DNA from: an uncultured Mucilaginibacter sp.
Lineage (GTDB): Bacteria > Bacteroidota > Bacteroidia > Sphingobacteriales > Sphingobacteriaceae
Assembly (NCBI GenBank): GCA_903891475.1
Contig: CAITEP010000008.1
Span: 62,001-126,000 of the forward strand
Length of the DNA: 64,000 nt
Direction of reading: 5' to 3'
The notes below the pieces were generated by a model. The model was not told where the DNA came from and searched no databases. It saw only the letters and a program-made list of their open reading frames with translations. The translations under genes and the position numbers were made by a program. This document shows, piece after piece, positions 16,136 to 25,553 of this stretch. Position 1 is the first letter of the stretch, and each line of letters starts with the position of its first letter.

Positions 16136-16405
16136 ATGGAAAATAAAGTGTGCAGCCACTTATCGGCCATTAAAACATTAAAAAAAGCAAAAGATTATGT
16201 TTGCGAAGAATGCGTAAAAACACATGGCAGATGGATGCATTTGCGTACTTGTCAGGAATGTGGCATTACGCTCTGCTGCGATAGTTCACCAAACCAACAT
16301 GCAAGCAAACATGCTTATGAAACTGGTCACCCGGTAGTTATTTCTGCTGAACCGGGCGAAAGATGGTTATGGTGCTATATAGATGAGGAAATGGCTGAAT
16401 ATTAG
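16136..16405 (+). CDS. UBP-type zinc finger domain protein
   Basis: An 89-residue protein consisting of a single ZnF-UBP domain, the fold that binds the C-terminal Gly-Gly tail of ubiquitin in eukaryotic deubiquitinases. The zinc ligands are in place: Cys6 and His8, Cys23-x2-Cys26, Cys39-x2-Cys42, Cys47, His55, His59 and His65. The aromatic WLWCYID near the end corresponds to the tail-binding strand of the family. Bacteria of this group have no ubiquitin system that I can point to, so the ligand could be another free C-terminus or a partner protein of the cassette. The 11-base gap to the preceding gene indicates co-transcription and probably joint function. Confidence 0.88.
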   Translation: MENKVCSHLSAIKTLKKAKDYVCEECVKTHGRWMHLRTCQECGITLCCDSSPNQHASKHAYETGHPVVISAEPGERWLWCYIDEEMAEY

Positions 16406-16421
16406 GTTCAAAGTGTATAGA

Positions 16422-18602
16422 TTATTTTCCCGGATGATAGATGCGTTCAACATGCTTTAAAACATCATCCTTATAAAAGTAAACATCTTTTAAACGCCCA
16501 TTGAGGTACATTTTTGCCTGATCAGTAAAATGTTCGGAGTTCTGGTCAAAAGACAAGCCTCCGGTTACTATTGATTTTGCTTTTATTTGTGTACCAAATT
16601 CAACAGCCGCGATAAAACTATTACCACTATAGCCATATAGGTTTTTGGTGTTCATTGCTTTGCTTTGAAATGATGGTAATTGCCCGAAGGTGGAGGATGC
16701 TAACCCAACCGGAAAGCTCGGTTTGCTGTCATCAAATGTAACGCCATCTTTTGGTCGTTGGTAACGGTTAATATCCCCCCATTTTATTTCCCAGGTGCCA
16801 TATCGCTTCGTTAAATTAGCTATTGCCTCACTGAAAAAATTAAGGCAACGTTCATTACTTAAATTGCTTAAAAAATTATTTACTCTTTCAGTTTGAAAGG
16901 TGCTTTCTTCATCGGTAACTGCCGGACGAAGTGCTCCCATCATTGAATTACCCCAGGCAATCGCTAAAGTGGTTGCCACCGAACCAGTATCTGTTTTTTT
17001 ATCCCATTGCTTCAATAATTGTATTTGTTTTGCGAGTACTTGCTTTACCGAATCATTTGCTGCCTCATAGGCAGTAAACAGTGGAGGCAGTAACATATCA
17101 AAAGCTGCCAAATAATGGTCGTAACCAATATCAATCAACTGATCGAGCGTTATTGATTTGGCATTGCTGAGCAATTTTATAGCATTAACAGCCCTAAAGT
17201 TTTGCCCGTTAGGTGCCATATAGCTAGGATACTTTTCCTTTTTCGGACTACTTGCCCCTGACGAGGCGAAAGGTGTTGAATTACAATTTTGTATCCACCC
17301 GGTGCTAGGGTTATAAACATGCACAATCTCGTTTAATGAATGCACCCCCTTCCATTCTGTAGTTTTTATGGAGCCATCAACAGGTAAGGCCCAATCAAAG
17401 TTCGGGTTGCGCTTAGGCATAAAATTACCATACCAAAAAGCGATATTCCCTTGATCATCCGCATAAACCGTATTATTAGTTGCGTTTGATAGCAGCTCCC
17501 CCATCACATGTTTAAATTCCGAAAAGGTATTGGCCTTGGTAATCAGCCAAGATTCGAGCAGGGCGTTTAATGAGCGGTTATTAGCCTTTAATGCCAACCA
17601 TTTGCCATCCATACCGCCCAAAATTGGCCCATGATGGGTATAAAAACCTATTATGGTCTTTTTTTCTATCCTGTTTTCTTTCTTTACCCCTATTACAATT
17701 TTGCGCGATGTTACCTCTCTATTTTCGCCTTCGTATTCATAAAACCATTTACCACCGGCTTTAATTACTTTTTCGGCATACAAATCGCCAACATCAGCAT
17801 AACTACTTGTATGCATCCAACCACAATGGCTATTAAAACCCTGATAAACGAAAAATTGCCCCCAAGTTACTGCTCCATACACCTGTAAACCTTCTTCACT
17901 TTCCAACTCCACTTCATCTCTAAAATAAAATGGCACATGTGGGTTTATATATAACATGGCATTCCCAGATGCTGATAAGGATGGTGCAATGGCAAAACCA
18001 TTTGAGCCAAGTTGTTTATCGGTTATTTCGGGTTTGTAACTACTTACATAGTCGCCCATACCATTGCCATAAAAGTTTCGGGTATCGTTAATTTTTAAAC
18101 CTCCGGTTACCGTTGCTGCAACACTACCATCGGTAAACATAAGCGCGTACCAAGGTTCATAATGCTTAAAAACTCTTGGTTTTACTTCGGGATGCTTATA
18201 GATATAAAAATTAATGCCATCGGCAAAGGCATTCAATAGTTTTTTAAAATAGGTGGGCGCTTTTTTATAATCCTTAATTGCATCTAAAGTATCCGCTATT
18301 AATTGCAGTTGAAGGTCGGAAAACAAACTTGCTTCCCCTTCCACCTGCGAAAGTTTGCCAAATTGGTATAAATAATTATGCTCTAGGCCCCTAAAATTGT
18401 CCTCACATTGGGCAAACATTAAACCAAAAACTACATCGGCATCTGTTTCGCCGTAAATATGTGGTACTCCCCATTGATCTCTGGCTATTTTTACCGATGC
18501 TGCTTCCTTTTTATATCGTTCAATTTCAACTTTCGAAAACTTTTGTGCTAATAAACACGAAGGGGAAATAATTATTAAAAATAAGAGTAAACTTTTCACC
18601 AT
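16422..18602 (-). CDS. penicillin acylase family protein (Ntn hydrolase)
   Basis: A 726-residue secreted enzyme. A signal peptide (about 1-20, ending LLAQ) is followed by the alpha-chain region RDQWGVPHIYGETDADVVFG, then the self-cleavage site LGS-NGFAI with nucleophile Ser200, and a long beta chain with HGPILGGMDGKW and NSTPFASSG segments. This matches the family of penicillin G acylase and acyl-homoserine-lactone acylases, where the precursor cleaves itself before the Ser to give a periplasmic heterodimer that hydrolyses amides. The true substrate (AHL, aculeacin-like lipopeptide, beta-lactam or other N-acyl compound) cannot be told. A promoter box lies 43 bases upstream. It converges on the zinc finger gene. 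Confidence 0.9.
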   Translation of the reverse strand: MVKSLLLFLIIISPSCLLAQKFSKVEIERYKKEAASVKIARDQWGVPHIYGETDADVVFGLMFAQCEDNFRGLEHNYLYQFGKLSQVEGEASLFSDLQLQLIADTLDAIKDYKKAPTYFKKLLNAFADGINFYIYKHPEVKPRVFKHYEPWYALMFTDGSVAATVTGGLKINDTRNFYGNGMGDYVSSYKPEITDKQLGSNGFAIAPSLSASGNAMLYINPHVPFYFRDEVELESEEGLQVYGAVTWGQFFVYQGFNSHCGWMHTSSYADVGDLYAEKVIKAGGKWFYEYEGENREVTSRKIVIGVKKENRIEKKTIIGFYTHHGPILGGMDGKWLALKANNRSLNALLESWLITKANTFSEFKHVMGELLSNATNNTVYADDQGNIAFWYGNFMPKRNPNFDWALPVDGSIKTTEWKGVHSLNEIVHVYNPSTGWIQNCNSTPFASSGASSPKKEKYPSYMAPNGQNFRAVNAIKLLSNAKSITLDQLIDIGYDHYLAAFDMLLPPLFTAYEAANDSVKQVLAKQIQLLKQWDKKTDTGSVATTLAIAWGNSMMGALRPAVTDEESTFQTERVNNFLSNLSNERCLNFFSEAIANLTKRYGTWEIKWGDINRYQRPKDGVTFDDSKPSFPVGLASSTFGQLPSFQSKAMNTKNLYGYSGNSFIAAVEFGTQIKAKSIVTGGLSFDQNSEHFTDQAKMYLNGRLKDVYFYKDDVLKHVERIYHPGK

Positions 18603-18644
18603 AGTTTTCTTTTACCAATGTTATAAAATATTGAAATTACCTCG

Positions 18645-18652
18645 CAAAGCTA
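18645..18652 (-). promoter_or_regulatory. -7 box (TAGCTTTG) of the penicillin-acylase-family gene
   Basis: On the minus strand TAGCTTTG fits TAnnTTTG and lies 42 bases before the start codon. A -33 TTG at the usual spacing is not seen. Confidence 0.45.
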
Positions 18653-18808
18653 ATATTGTAAAAAGGGTCTAGATTCTTCGAAATTGGCCGTTTATTAAAT
18701 TTCCAAATTTTCACTCCTAAATTAGTTAAAAAAGAATATAAAAATATGCAAGTACTACCGTTTAAAAATTAAATCCGTACTTAACTTTTTATTGCACCTT
18801 TTACAGTA

Positions 18809-19903
18809 TTAATCCTTTTTAGCCTTATGCATAGCCATCACCAAAACAACCATCTTATTATAGGTATCAATTCCTTGGGGTTGTTTGTTGGCTTTTAAAA
18901 AGCCATCATAAAAAATACCACTTATTTTATTCAATTTGCCTTGGTAATAGCGCCAATAATTCCTTTCGGCAATAAAATCTTCATGCACTTTTTTGTTAAG
19001 GCGTGGTTTCAATGCCTTATTAATTAGGCTATCTTTCAAATAAAGCGCGTGCATAAATTCGCCAACCGCTAGTTGATAGGCAGAGTAGCGTAATAAATGG
19101 TCGTTTGAGCCTATGCCCGCCAAATAACCAACAAAATTGGCTTCATCCTCGGCAGCAAAGCCTATTTGGTGCGACATTTCATGACAAGCTACTACCGGCC
19201 GGGTAAATACAGGCATCTGGCTGTTTATTTGCGCCTCGCCTGTTAGTGGGTTAAAATAGCCTGCTGTGCCCATATAGTTTATTAAAGGTGTTATGATGGA
19301 TGATTTTACACCCGGACTATAGGTTTTAAAAATCGAATTCTTAGCCGATAATGAATGAATTGCCTTGCATGCGTTGGTATAAATTACTTTGTTGTTTTGT
19401 AATAAATCCGCTTGGGTAAGCCTATCTCTACAAGCATTGGCACTGTCAATTAATTGCGCGGTAACATTTTTTAATTCAACTGTTGTAAAGGTACTATCTC
19501 GTAAACCCAATAATTCACTTGCCGATGGCCTGGAATAATTTAGTCCCCATAACATATAAAAAAGTACTATAAAAATTTCAATGCCCAAAATCAATCTTAA
19601 CCCCAAAATGCCAGCCGACAAAAATCTCTTTTTTATAAAAGCATATATCACTATTATAATTACATAAACCATGAGTATTATAATCAGCATATAAATTACA
19701 TCGCCCAAACTAAATGGAATCAGCTTAATTATGGGATGCCCAATTAGAGAAAGTATCCTATAAAATCCATTGGTATAATATTGCTCTACAAGCTTCGGAT
19801 AATCTCCAAAAGTAGAAAGCAAAAAAATAGCGAAACTTAAGGATGTAATTAAAATAAGGTAGACCTTAAAAGGTTTTTTTATTTTGTGGTAGATGCCTGG
19901 CAT
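18809..19903 (-). CDS. DUF3810 family membrane protein with HExxH motif
   Basis: 364 residues with three N-terminal membrane spans (about 12-32, 67-90 and 100-121) and a C-terminal domain holding CHEMSHQIGFAAEDEANFVGYLAG: His241, Glu242 and His245 form an HExxH zinc-metalloprotease motif, with Glu252 or Glu254 as the possible third ligand. This is the DUF3810 family of Bacteroidota. The layout suggests an integral-membrane metalloprotease, but no substrate is known to me. It is separated from the acylase gene by about 200 bases and may have its own promoter. Confidence 0.85.
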   Translation of the reverse strand: MPGIYHKIKKPFKVYLILITSLSFAIFLLSTFGDYPKLVEQYYTNGFYRILSLIGHPIIKLIPFSLGDVIYMLIIILMVYVIIIVIYAFIKKRFLSAGILGLRLILGIEIFIVLFYMLWGLNYSRPSASELLGLRDSTFTTVELKNVTAQLIDSANACRDRLTQADLLQNNKVIYTNACKAIHSLSAKNSIFKTYSPGVKSSIITPLINYMGTAGYFNPLTGEAQINSQMPVFTRPVVACHEMSHQIGFAAEDEANFVGYLAGIGSNDHLLRYSAYQLAVGEFMHALYLKDSLINKALKPRLNKKVHEDFIAERNYWRYYQGKLNKISGIFYDGFLKANKQPQGIDTYNKMVVLVMAMHKAKKD

Positions 19904-20244
19904 GTTTAGGATAAATATAATACTTAAAGTTTTAATTACAGATAATGATGCATTTTTAATAAAAGACCAATAATACCGACAAATAAGGTTATATAAATTG
20001 AAAATAGATATTATTTAAAAAAGAATAATTAAGGAGTTTTAATTATAAAATCAGCTAGTTTGTTATATGATTTAGTTAGGTCTTTACATTATGAATTTTT
20101 AAACCGTTTAAATACCGTTTAAACGCTTCTTAAATTAATTTTAATCCCCGCATGCTAATAAGTGTAGTTCTTAATAAAAACTATACGGCCAAAGGCTTAA
20201 TTTCAATTTTCGGAAAGTGTTTTTTATGGATGCAAATACTTTAA

Positions 20245-20258
20245 TAAGGTATACCTTA
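20245..20258. promoter_or_regulatory. 14-bp perfect palindrome, operator-like
   Basis: TAAGGTATACCTTA is a perfect palindrome 56 bases upstream of the TATATTTG box. A related half-site TATACCTCATTAGGT follows at about 20298-20312, next to the promoter. The pair suggests a repressor or activator site for the glycosyltransferase gene. Confidence 0.4.
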
Positions 20259-20313
20259 CATGGTTGCTTGCATTTGGGCGTAGGTTTTAAACTAAAATAT
20301 ACCTCATTAGGTT

Positions 20314-20321
20314 TATATTTG
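20314..20321 (+). promoter_or_regulatory. -7 box (TATATTTG) of the ArnT-like gene
   Basis: TATATTTG matches TAnnTTTG and lies 22 bases before the GTG start. No TTG is seen at the -33 position. Confidence 0.5.
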
Positions 20322-20343
20322 CCCATCAATTACTGGCTATAAG

Positions 20344-22002
20344 GTGAAAGAAACAAACAGATATATATACCTATTACTTTTTGCATTAGCCATTGCAGTT
20401 AACTTTTCGGGCATATTTACACCTTTTTTCTCTGACGACCCGGGATTGTACGCTTCCATTTCAAAAAACCTATTGCATAGCCATTCATTTTTTGAGTTAA
20501 TCACCTATAATCAGGATTGGCTGGATAAGCCGCACTTCCCATTTTGGTGCGTTTTGTTAAGCTTTAAACTTTTTGGTGTTTCAGAATGGGCCTATAGGTT
20601 ACCGGCCTTGCTATTTTATTTAATAAGTGTTTGGTACACCTACAAATTTACCAAAAAATTCTATACAGAAGAAGTAGCTATATGTGCTGTATTAATTTTA
20701 AGTACTGCCCTGCACTTAATAATTTCAAATACCGATGTACGTGCCGAGCCTTATTTAATGGCACTCATTATTGGCGGGATATACCATATCTCTAACCTCG
20801 AAATCAAGTTCAGTTGGTTTAGCTTGTTTATGGCAGCTCTGTTTACCGCTTGCGCCATCATGACCAAAGGCATTTTTGTAATTGTGGCTATTTATGGAAG
20901 TTTGTTTGGTCAGCTGCTGATCCAAAATAAGCTCAGGCAATTATTCAACCCGAAATTTATAGCGCTTTATCTTTTAACCATCCTTTTTGTCCTTCCCGAA
21001 ATTTATGCCCTCTACATGCAATTCGACCTGCATCCCGAAAAACTGGTATTTGGCAGGCACAATGTTTCCGGCATTAAATGGTTTTTGTGGGATAGTCAGT
21101 TTGGTAGGTTTGTTAATTCGGGGCCAATAATCCGTAAATCAGGTGGCAGTATCTTCTTCTTCCTGCACACTTTATTATGGGCCTTTGCTCCTTGGGGCTT
21201 GCTTTTTTATCTGGCTCTAAGCCAACAAATAAAGAGTCTGATAACTAAAATCCGATTACCAGCATATTATGCGCTTTCTGGTGGCTTATTATTTTTGGTA
21301 CTATTTTCTGTTTCTGGTTTTCAATTACCGTTTTATACAAATGCTGTTTTTCCACTGTTTGCAATTATAACGGCACCAGTTTGTTTGGCTCAACTCAATC
21401 AACTAAGCTCAAAACTGAGGGCAGTTTTTCAATGGGTATTCATTATTGTTATCCCTTTGTTGGTATTGGCGGTCAATTACTTTCTTCAACCTGCAAATAA
21501 CCTATTTTTCATTATTGGCTGTATTGCTTTTTTGGGTTTAATAATGCTAATTTATTTCACTGTAAGTAATGTGCTTAGCAAAACATTCATGCTCACAGTA
21601 TCGGCAGCTTTGTTTTTAGGTTTTTACCTGAACCTCTTTTTTTTTAAAGAGGTTGCCAAATATAACGGACAAATGGCAGCGGCAAATTATGCTAATTTAA
21701 AACCTTTCGAGGGCTTCAATATTTATTCGCTTAATGCCGAAAATAACATGTTTCAGTTTTATTGCCATCAACCGGTTCAAATACTTTCGGTTAATGATTT
21801 TAAAAATGCCAAAACGTATTCCAATAGTATGATATATGTAAATCAAAGGTCTTTGAATGCCTTGAAGGAGCAAGATGTTCATTTTAAAATCATCCGTTCA
21901 TTTTTAAATTATCCTCAGGAAAATATTTTACTCAAATTTATCAATAAGGCAACCCGCGAACAGGTATTAGACCATGTTTATTTGATTTATAAAACCAAAT
22001 AA
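20344..22002 (+). CDS. ArnT-like (GT39/PMT superfamily) glycosyltransferase
   Basis: A 552-residue polytopic membrane protein with about 11-13 hydrophobic spans. The first periplasmic loop has the family signature FFSDDPGLYASISKNLL, where the Asp pair is the catalytic and metal-binding site of GT-C enzymes, followed by DWLDKPHFPFWCVLLSFKLFG and ADV-RAEPYLMALI. This class moves a sugar from a polyprenyl-phosphate donor to lipid A, protein or another acceptor on the periplasmic side. A short soluble C-terminal domain (about 440-550) follows the last span. The start is GTG, 22 bases after a promoter box. Donor and acceptor are unknown. Confidence 0.88.
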   Translation: MKETNRYIYLLLFALAIAVNFSGIFTPFFSDDPGLYASISKNLLHSHSFFELITYNQDWLDKPHFPFWCVLLSFKLFGVSEWAYRLPALLFYLISVWYTYKFTKKFYTEEVAICAVLILSTALHLIISNTDVRAEPYLMALIIGGIYHISNLEIKFSWFSLFMAALFTACAIMTKGIFVIVAIYGSLFGQLLIQNKLRQLFNPKFIALYLLTILFVLPEIYALYMQFDLHPEKLVFGRHNVSGIKWFLWDSQFGRFVNSGPIIRKSGGSIFFFLHTLLWAFAPWGLLFYLALSQQIKSLITKIRLPAYYALSGGLLFLVLFSVSGFQLPFYTNAVFPLFAIITAPVCLAQLNQLSSKLRAVFQWVFIIVIPLLVLAVNYFLQPANNLFFIIGCIAFLGLIMLIYFTVSNVLSKTFMLTVSAALFLGFYLNLFFFKEVAKYNGQMAAANYANLKPFEGFNIYSLNAENNMFQFYCHQPVQILSVNDFKNAKTYSNSMIYVNQRSLNALKEQDVHFKIIRSFLNYPQENILLKFINKATREQVLDHVYLIYKTK

Positions 22003-22115
22003 GCCCAGATTTGGCTTTCATTATTTCATATAAAATTCAAAATGTACATTTAAAAGGTTTAATACAGCATATTTACAGATTTTGGCATTACTTTTATTCC
22101 GTTTAAGAAGTTATT

Positions 22116-22880
22116 ATGATTAAGAATTTATTCGTTTGTATTTTATTTTGCTTTGTTGTCAATTGCCTATTAGCACAAGACAATTACGAGATACAGGTTT
22201 ATGGTTCCGAAACAATAAAGGCTAAGCATACCATGCTGGAGCTGCATACTAATTTCACCTCCGATGGCACAAAGCAAATTACCGATGGCGAACTACCTAC
22301 CAACCATGTTTTTCATGAAACCATCGAAATTACACACGGCTGGAACGATTGGTTTGAGACTGGTTTCTATATTTTTAATACCATTGGTGATGGAGGCCGC
22401 ACAGCTTATGTTGGTTCGCATATACGCCCACGGGTAGCTGTACCCGAAAGCTGGCATTGGCCCATAGGTTTAAGCCTTTCGGCAGAGTTTGGCTTTCAAA
22501 AAGCGGCTTATTCTGCTAATACCGCAACTCTAGAAATTAGACCAATAATTGATAAAAAATTTGGCGGGTTATACCTGGCCTTAAACCCTGTTTTAGACCA
22601 AAGTTTTGCAGGACCAGATGCTAACCGTGGCATGATTTTTTCACCTAATATTAAAGGAAGCTATGACATCACTAAAAAAGTGTCACTTGGTCTGGAATAT
22701 TATGGTAGCACCGGGCCATTTTTTAAATATGACCCTTATCAGCAGCAACAACACCAATTATTTGTAGCCACCGACCTTGATTTAGCTCCTAACTGGGAGT
22801 TTAACGCGGGCTATGGCTTTGGCTTTACCAACAGTACTGATAAAGGCATTTTTAAAATAATTTTAGGCCGATTGTTTTAA
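22116..22880 (+). CDS. secreted protein, probable outer-membrane beta-barrel
   Basis: 254 residues with a signal peptide (about 1-21, ending LLAQ). The remainder alternates polar and hydrophobic residues with many aromatics in short strands (LELHTNFTS, ETGFYIFNTIG, LGLEYYGSTGPF, WEFNAGYGFGFTN) and ends in Phe (IILGRLF), a typical final strand of an outer-membrane barrel. It is most like the small transporter-type barrels related to phenol-degradation meta-pathway proteins. It abuts the convergent macroglobulin-like gene with no spacer: their stop codons are adjacent. The function is unknown. Confidence 0.7.
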   Translation: MIKNLFVCILFCFVVNCLLAQDNYEIQVYGSETIKAKHTMLELHTNFTSDGTKQITDGELPTNHVFHETIEITHGWNDWFETGFYIFNTIGDGGRTAYVGSHIRPRVAVPESWHWPIGLSLSAEFGFQKAAYSANTATLEIRPIIDKKFGGLYLALNPVLDQSFAGPDANRGMIFSPNIKGSYDITKKVSLGLEYYGSTGPFFKYDPYQQQQHQLFVATDLDLAPNWEFNAGYGFGFTNSTDKGIFKIILGRLF

Positions 22881-25349
22881 CTAATTAACCACTTTATATC
22901 TATAAATTATTCTGCCCAAATTTCCGGCATTATCTATACCCTCAATTACTACCCTGTAATTACCCACACCGTCGGAATTGAAGAAGTTAAAACTTGCCTT
23001 ACCATTATCGTCGGTAACTAAATTTGGTTGCCAAAAAATAGTGGTACGTAAATCAAGTTCAGAACTCTGTTGCGTGTTCCGATCGTATTTAGGAGCATAA
23101 AAAGACTTCGCCTTATATATTCCTTTAGGTGAAATTGAAAAAATACCTGGCGATAGTTCAAATCCTTTAAAAGAAACCGTATTTCCATAATTGGCGCCTT
23201 GCTTAGTATTAATAACCATTACCCCATCGCCTCCACTCATTCCATAAATACTGGTATTAGCACTTTTTAAAATTTCAACTGACTCAACCTGATCTGGTGG
23301 AATATTATCAATGCTTCCCCCAGGCGAACCATCTATTACAACTAGCATTGGGGTTATAACATCTTCATTGTTAGCTATTTTATGATTTCCAGATAAATAT
23401 GCATTCCCATTTATAAAATATACTCCTCTAACTATACCATTTAAACTAGCTGATAAAGTTGAACTTGGTAAAATTTGGCTATCCATTATAACTTGATCTG
23501 CACCGCCTGATCCACCTAATTTTGATGACCGTACTTCATTTTTATCTGATGGGATTTTTTTCGGGATATTGGCCTCACTAGATAAGTTTTGGTTCTTATT
23601 ACTAATTAAAGAACTACCTGCTGGTTGACTAATTAAAGTTGGTGCTAAAATATCAGCACTTAAATCATATGCTGATCCTAAACTTGAAATAGGAGATTTG
23701 CCAGGCCCATAATAAGCAGTATCTAACTTAAGAATTACTTGGTTTTTTCCATTGGAGGAAGTAGTTTTTAAAATAAATTTGTCTCCGGTATAAAATGCAA
23801 TATCATTAAAATTGAAAGCTCCTTTATTATCTGTTATTTGCTCCTGAGGTGTTCCGCCCGATTTATTTATTAGTATTACCTTATTGTTTGCAATCGGCTC
23901 CCCTACTTTGTTTTTTAAAAATCCGGCAATATTAACAGATTTTTCAGGGTTAAATAATTGCATCCGGCTAGGTTTTGCGTTTAATATTTCTTTCCAAACA
24001 AACTGCCTATACCCTTGGGTAAGCATTAAAGCGTCTAAATCTGCCCTTGCATTTTTGTCATTATTAGCAAAATAATAGTTTGGTTTTTCTATATAACCCT
24101 TTAAATCAGACGATAATAATAAATATGACTGATTGGTTATTTCTGAATTTTCGTCCACTAAAACTTTGCTTTCATCAATAACAGAAACTGAGTAAGAACC
24201 TTTTGCCGAATTTCCTTCTTTATTTTTCGCATCAAAATCAAAAAAAACTTTCTCACGCTTTTTATAAACTTGTTTATCACTGATTAATGAAAGTTTTAAT
24301 TGATTGTTGTTTTTTACAAACACCAATCGTTCGCATAACGGCTCTCCTGATTCAGCAAATAACGTTACCTGAACAACACCTGTTTTAAGATTATTGGTGG
24401 GTAAGTCCAAACCCAATATTGAATTATCAAGCTTGGTATTTACTGTTTTAATAACGCCAGCATTATAAATAACTAAACTTAATCCCTTATTTAAATTTTG
24501 TTTATAAAATGTCCTATTGGCCTTAATTTCAATAGAAAGTTTATTGGTATCGTTTGTATTTATCGCTAAAGTAATCCCTTCGTTTTCAACCCGCGGAAGC
24601 TCAATAACATCTTTATAGCCGTTTTCAAATATAACATTAGCGCTATATGATTTTCCATTCTCCGGGGTTAGCTTTACCATACCCATTCCTAGGTGTGAAG
24701 ATGAAATTTGGGCAATTTCTTTATTAGTATTGTCTAAAATAACACCTTTAAAATTTATACCCAAGCCATTGTTCCCAATTGCCTTGAAGCCAACACGTGA
24801 TTCGAGGTCTGTAACCAGGTTTCCCCCTTCTGGAAAAAATTGCAAGCTTGGTTTCCCAGCCTTATCAACAACGCTGTTTACAAATGCTGAGCTATGCGTA
24901 GAAGTTACAGATAAATATTTTTCAAAATAAACAGGCTCCTTATCATTCCTCATCCAGTTAGTGTAAGCACGAATTCTATACGAACCTCTTGGTAAATTAT
25001 CAGGAAGTAAAAAGTCGCCCCATCCAATGCCATTAATCAATTGTAATTTTATTATCTGCAATAAACTGTCCTTTTTATCTAATAACTCAACATTTAAAAT
25101 GCTACTAATATTTGTTGGCAAATTCAATTGCCCCATAGTTACGTATGCTTTAAAAAAAACAGTTTCACCAGCTAAATAATATGCATAAGGATGGTCAAAA
25201 TGCAAATACGCCTTTTCAATTGTATGTTCTGAAGCATAATTTTTCAACATTGCAACAGCATTACTCGCTGAGAATTGATTGTTTTGAGCAAATGTCCGAA
25301 AGTTTATCCCCAACAATATTAAGGTGTAAACTATATACGATTTTTTCAT
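22881..25349 (-). CDS. macroglobulin-like protein with TonB-plug-like domain
   Basis: 822 residues with a signal peptide ending FRTFAQ. The N-terminal part (about 40-400) has macroglobulin MG2-type segments such as KAYLHFDHPYAYYLAGETVFFKAYV and GSYRIRAYTNWMRN. A carboxypeptidase-regulatory-like unit occurs near 480-540 (VNIAGFLKNKVGEPIANNKV), and a TonB-receptor plug-like stretch near 670-730: VVIDGSPGGSIDNIPPDQ, VESVEILKSANTSIYG, GGDGVMVINTK. No beta-barrel follows; the protein ends with another immunoglobulin-like region. This composite class is common in Bacteroidota and is thought to sit in the periplasm or on the outer membrane, perhaps with a TonB-dependent partner. The function is not established. 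Confidence 0.82.
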   Translation of the reverse strand: MKKSYIVYTLILLGINFRTFAQNNQFSASNAVAMLKNYASEHTIEKAYLHFDHPYAYYLAGETVFFKAYVTMGQLNLPTNISSILNVELLDKKDSLLQIIKLQLINGIGWGDFLLPDNLPRGSYRIRAYTNWMRNDKEPVYFEKYLSVTSTHSSAFVNSVVDKAGKPSLQFFPEGGNLVTDLESRVGFKAIGNNGLGINFKGVILDNTNKEIAQISSSHLGMGMVKLTPENGKSYSANVIFENGYKDVIELPRVENEGITLAINTNDTNKLSIEIKANRTFYKQNLNKGLSLVIYNAGVIKTVNTKLDNSILGLDLPTNNLKTGVVQVTLFAESGEPLCERLVFVKNNNQLKLSLISDKQVYKKREKVFFDFDAKNKEGNSAKGSYSVSVIDESKVLVDENSEITNQSYLLLSSDLKGYIEKPNYYFANNDKNARADLDALMLTQGYRQFVWKEILNAKPSRMQLFNPEKSVNIAGFLKNKVGEPIANNKVILINKSGGTPQEQITDNKGAFNFNDIAFYTGDKFILKTTSSNGKNQVILKLDTAYYGPGKSPISSLGSAYDLSADILAPTLISQPAGSSLISNKNQNLSSEANIPKKIPSDKNEVRSSKLGGSGGADQVIMDSQILPSSTLSASLNGIVRGVYFINGNAYLSGNHKIANNEDVITPMLVVIDGSPGGSIDNIPPDQVESVEILKSANTSIYGMSGGDGVMVINTKQGANYGNTVSFKGFELSPGIFSISPKGIYKAKSFYAPKYDRNTQQSSELDLRTTIFWQPNLVTDDNGKASFNFFNSDGVGNYRVVIEGIDNAGNLGRIIYRYKVVN

Positions 25350-25553
25350 AATATGAACGGTTTAATTTATAGGTGAAGGTGATCATTATTAAAATAATAC
25401 GTAACTAAAAGAAGTTCACAACACTTGAGTAAATGAAGCATGAAGTCCCGCTTTTTGTTATTTATAATTTGGCTTAATAAAGTTAACTACAAATTTCAGA
25501 AAAAGCAAAGTTTTAGATTTATTTTTTGAATTTACTTATATATATCAAACTTT

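Larger units (their letters stand above)
19904..20343. other. 440-base divergent intergenic region
   Basis: This AT-rich gap between two divergent genes holds a direct repeat of ACCGTTTAAA (20102 and 20113, 11 bases apart), a 14-bp palindrome at 20245-20258 and a TATATTTG box at 20314. No open frame in it looks coding. Confidence 0.5.
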
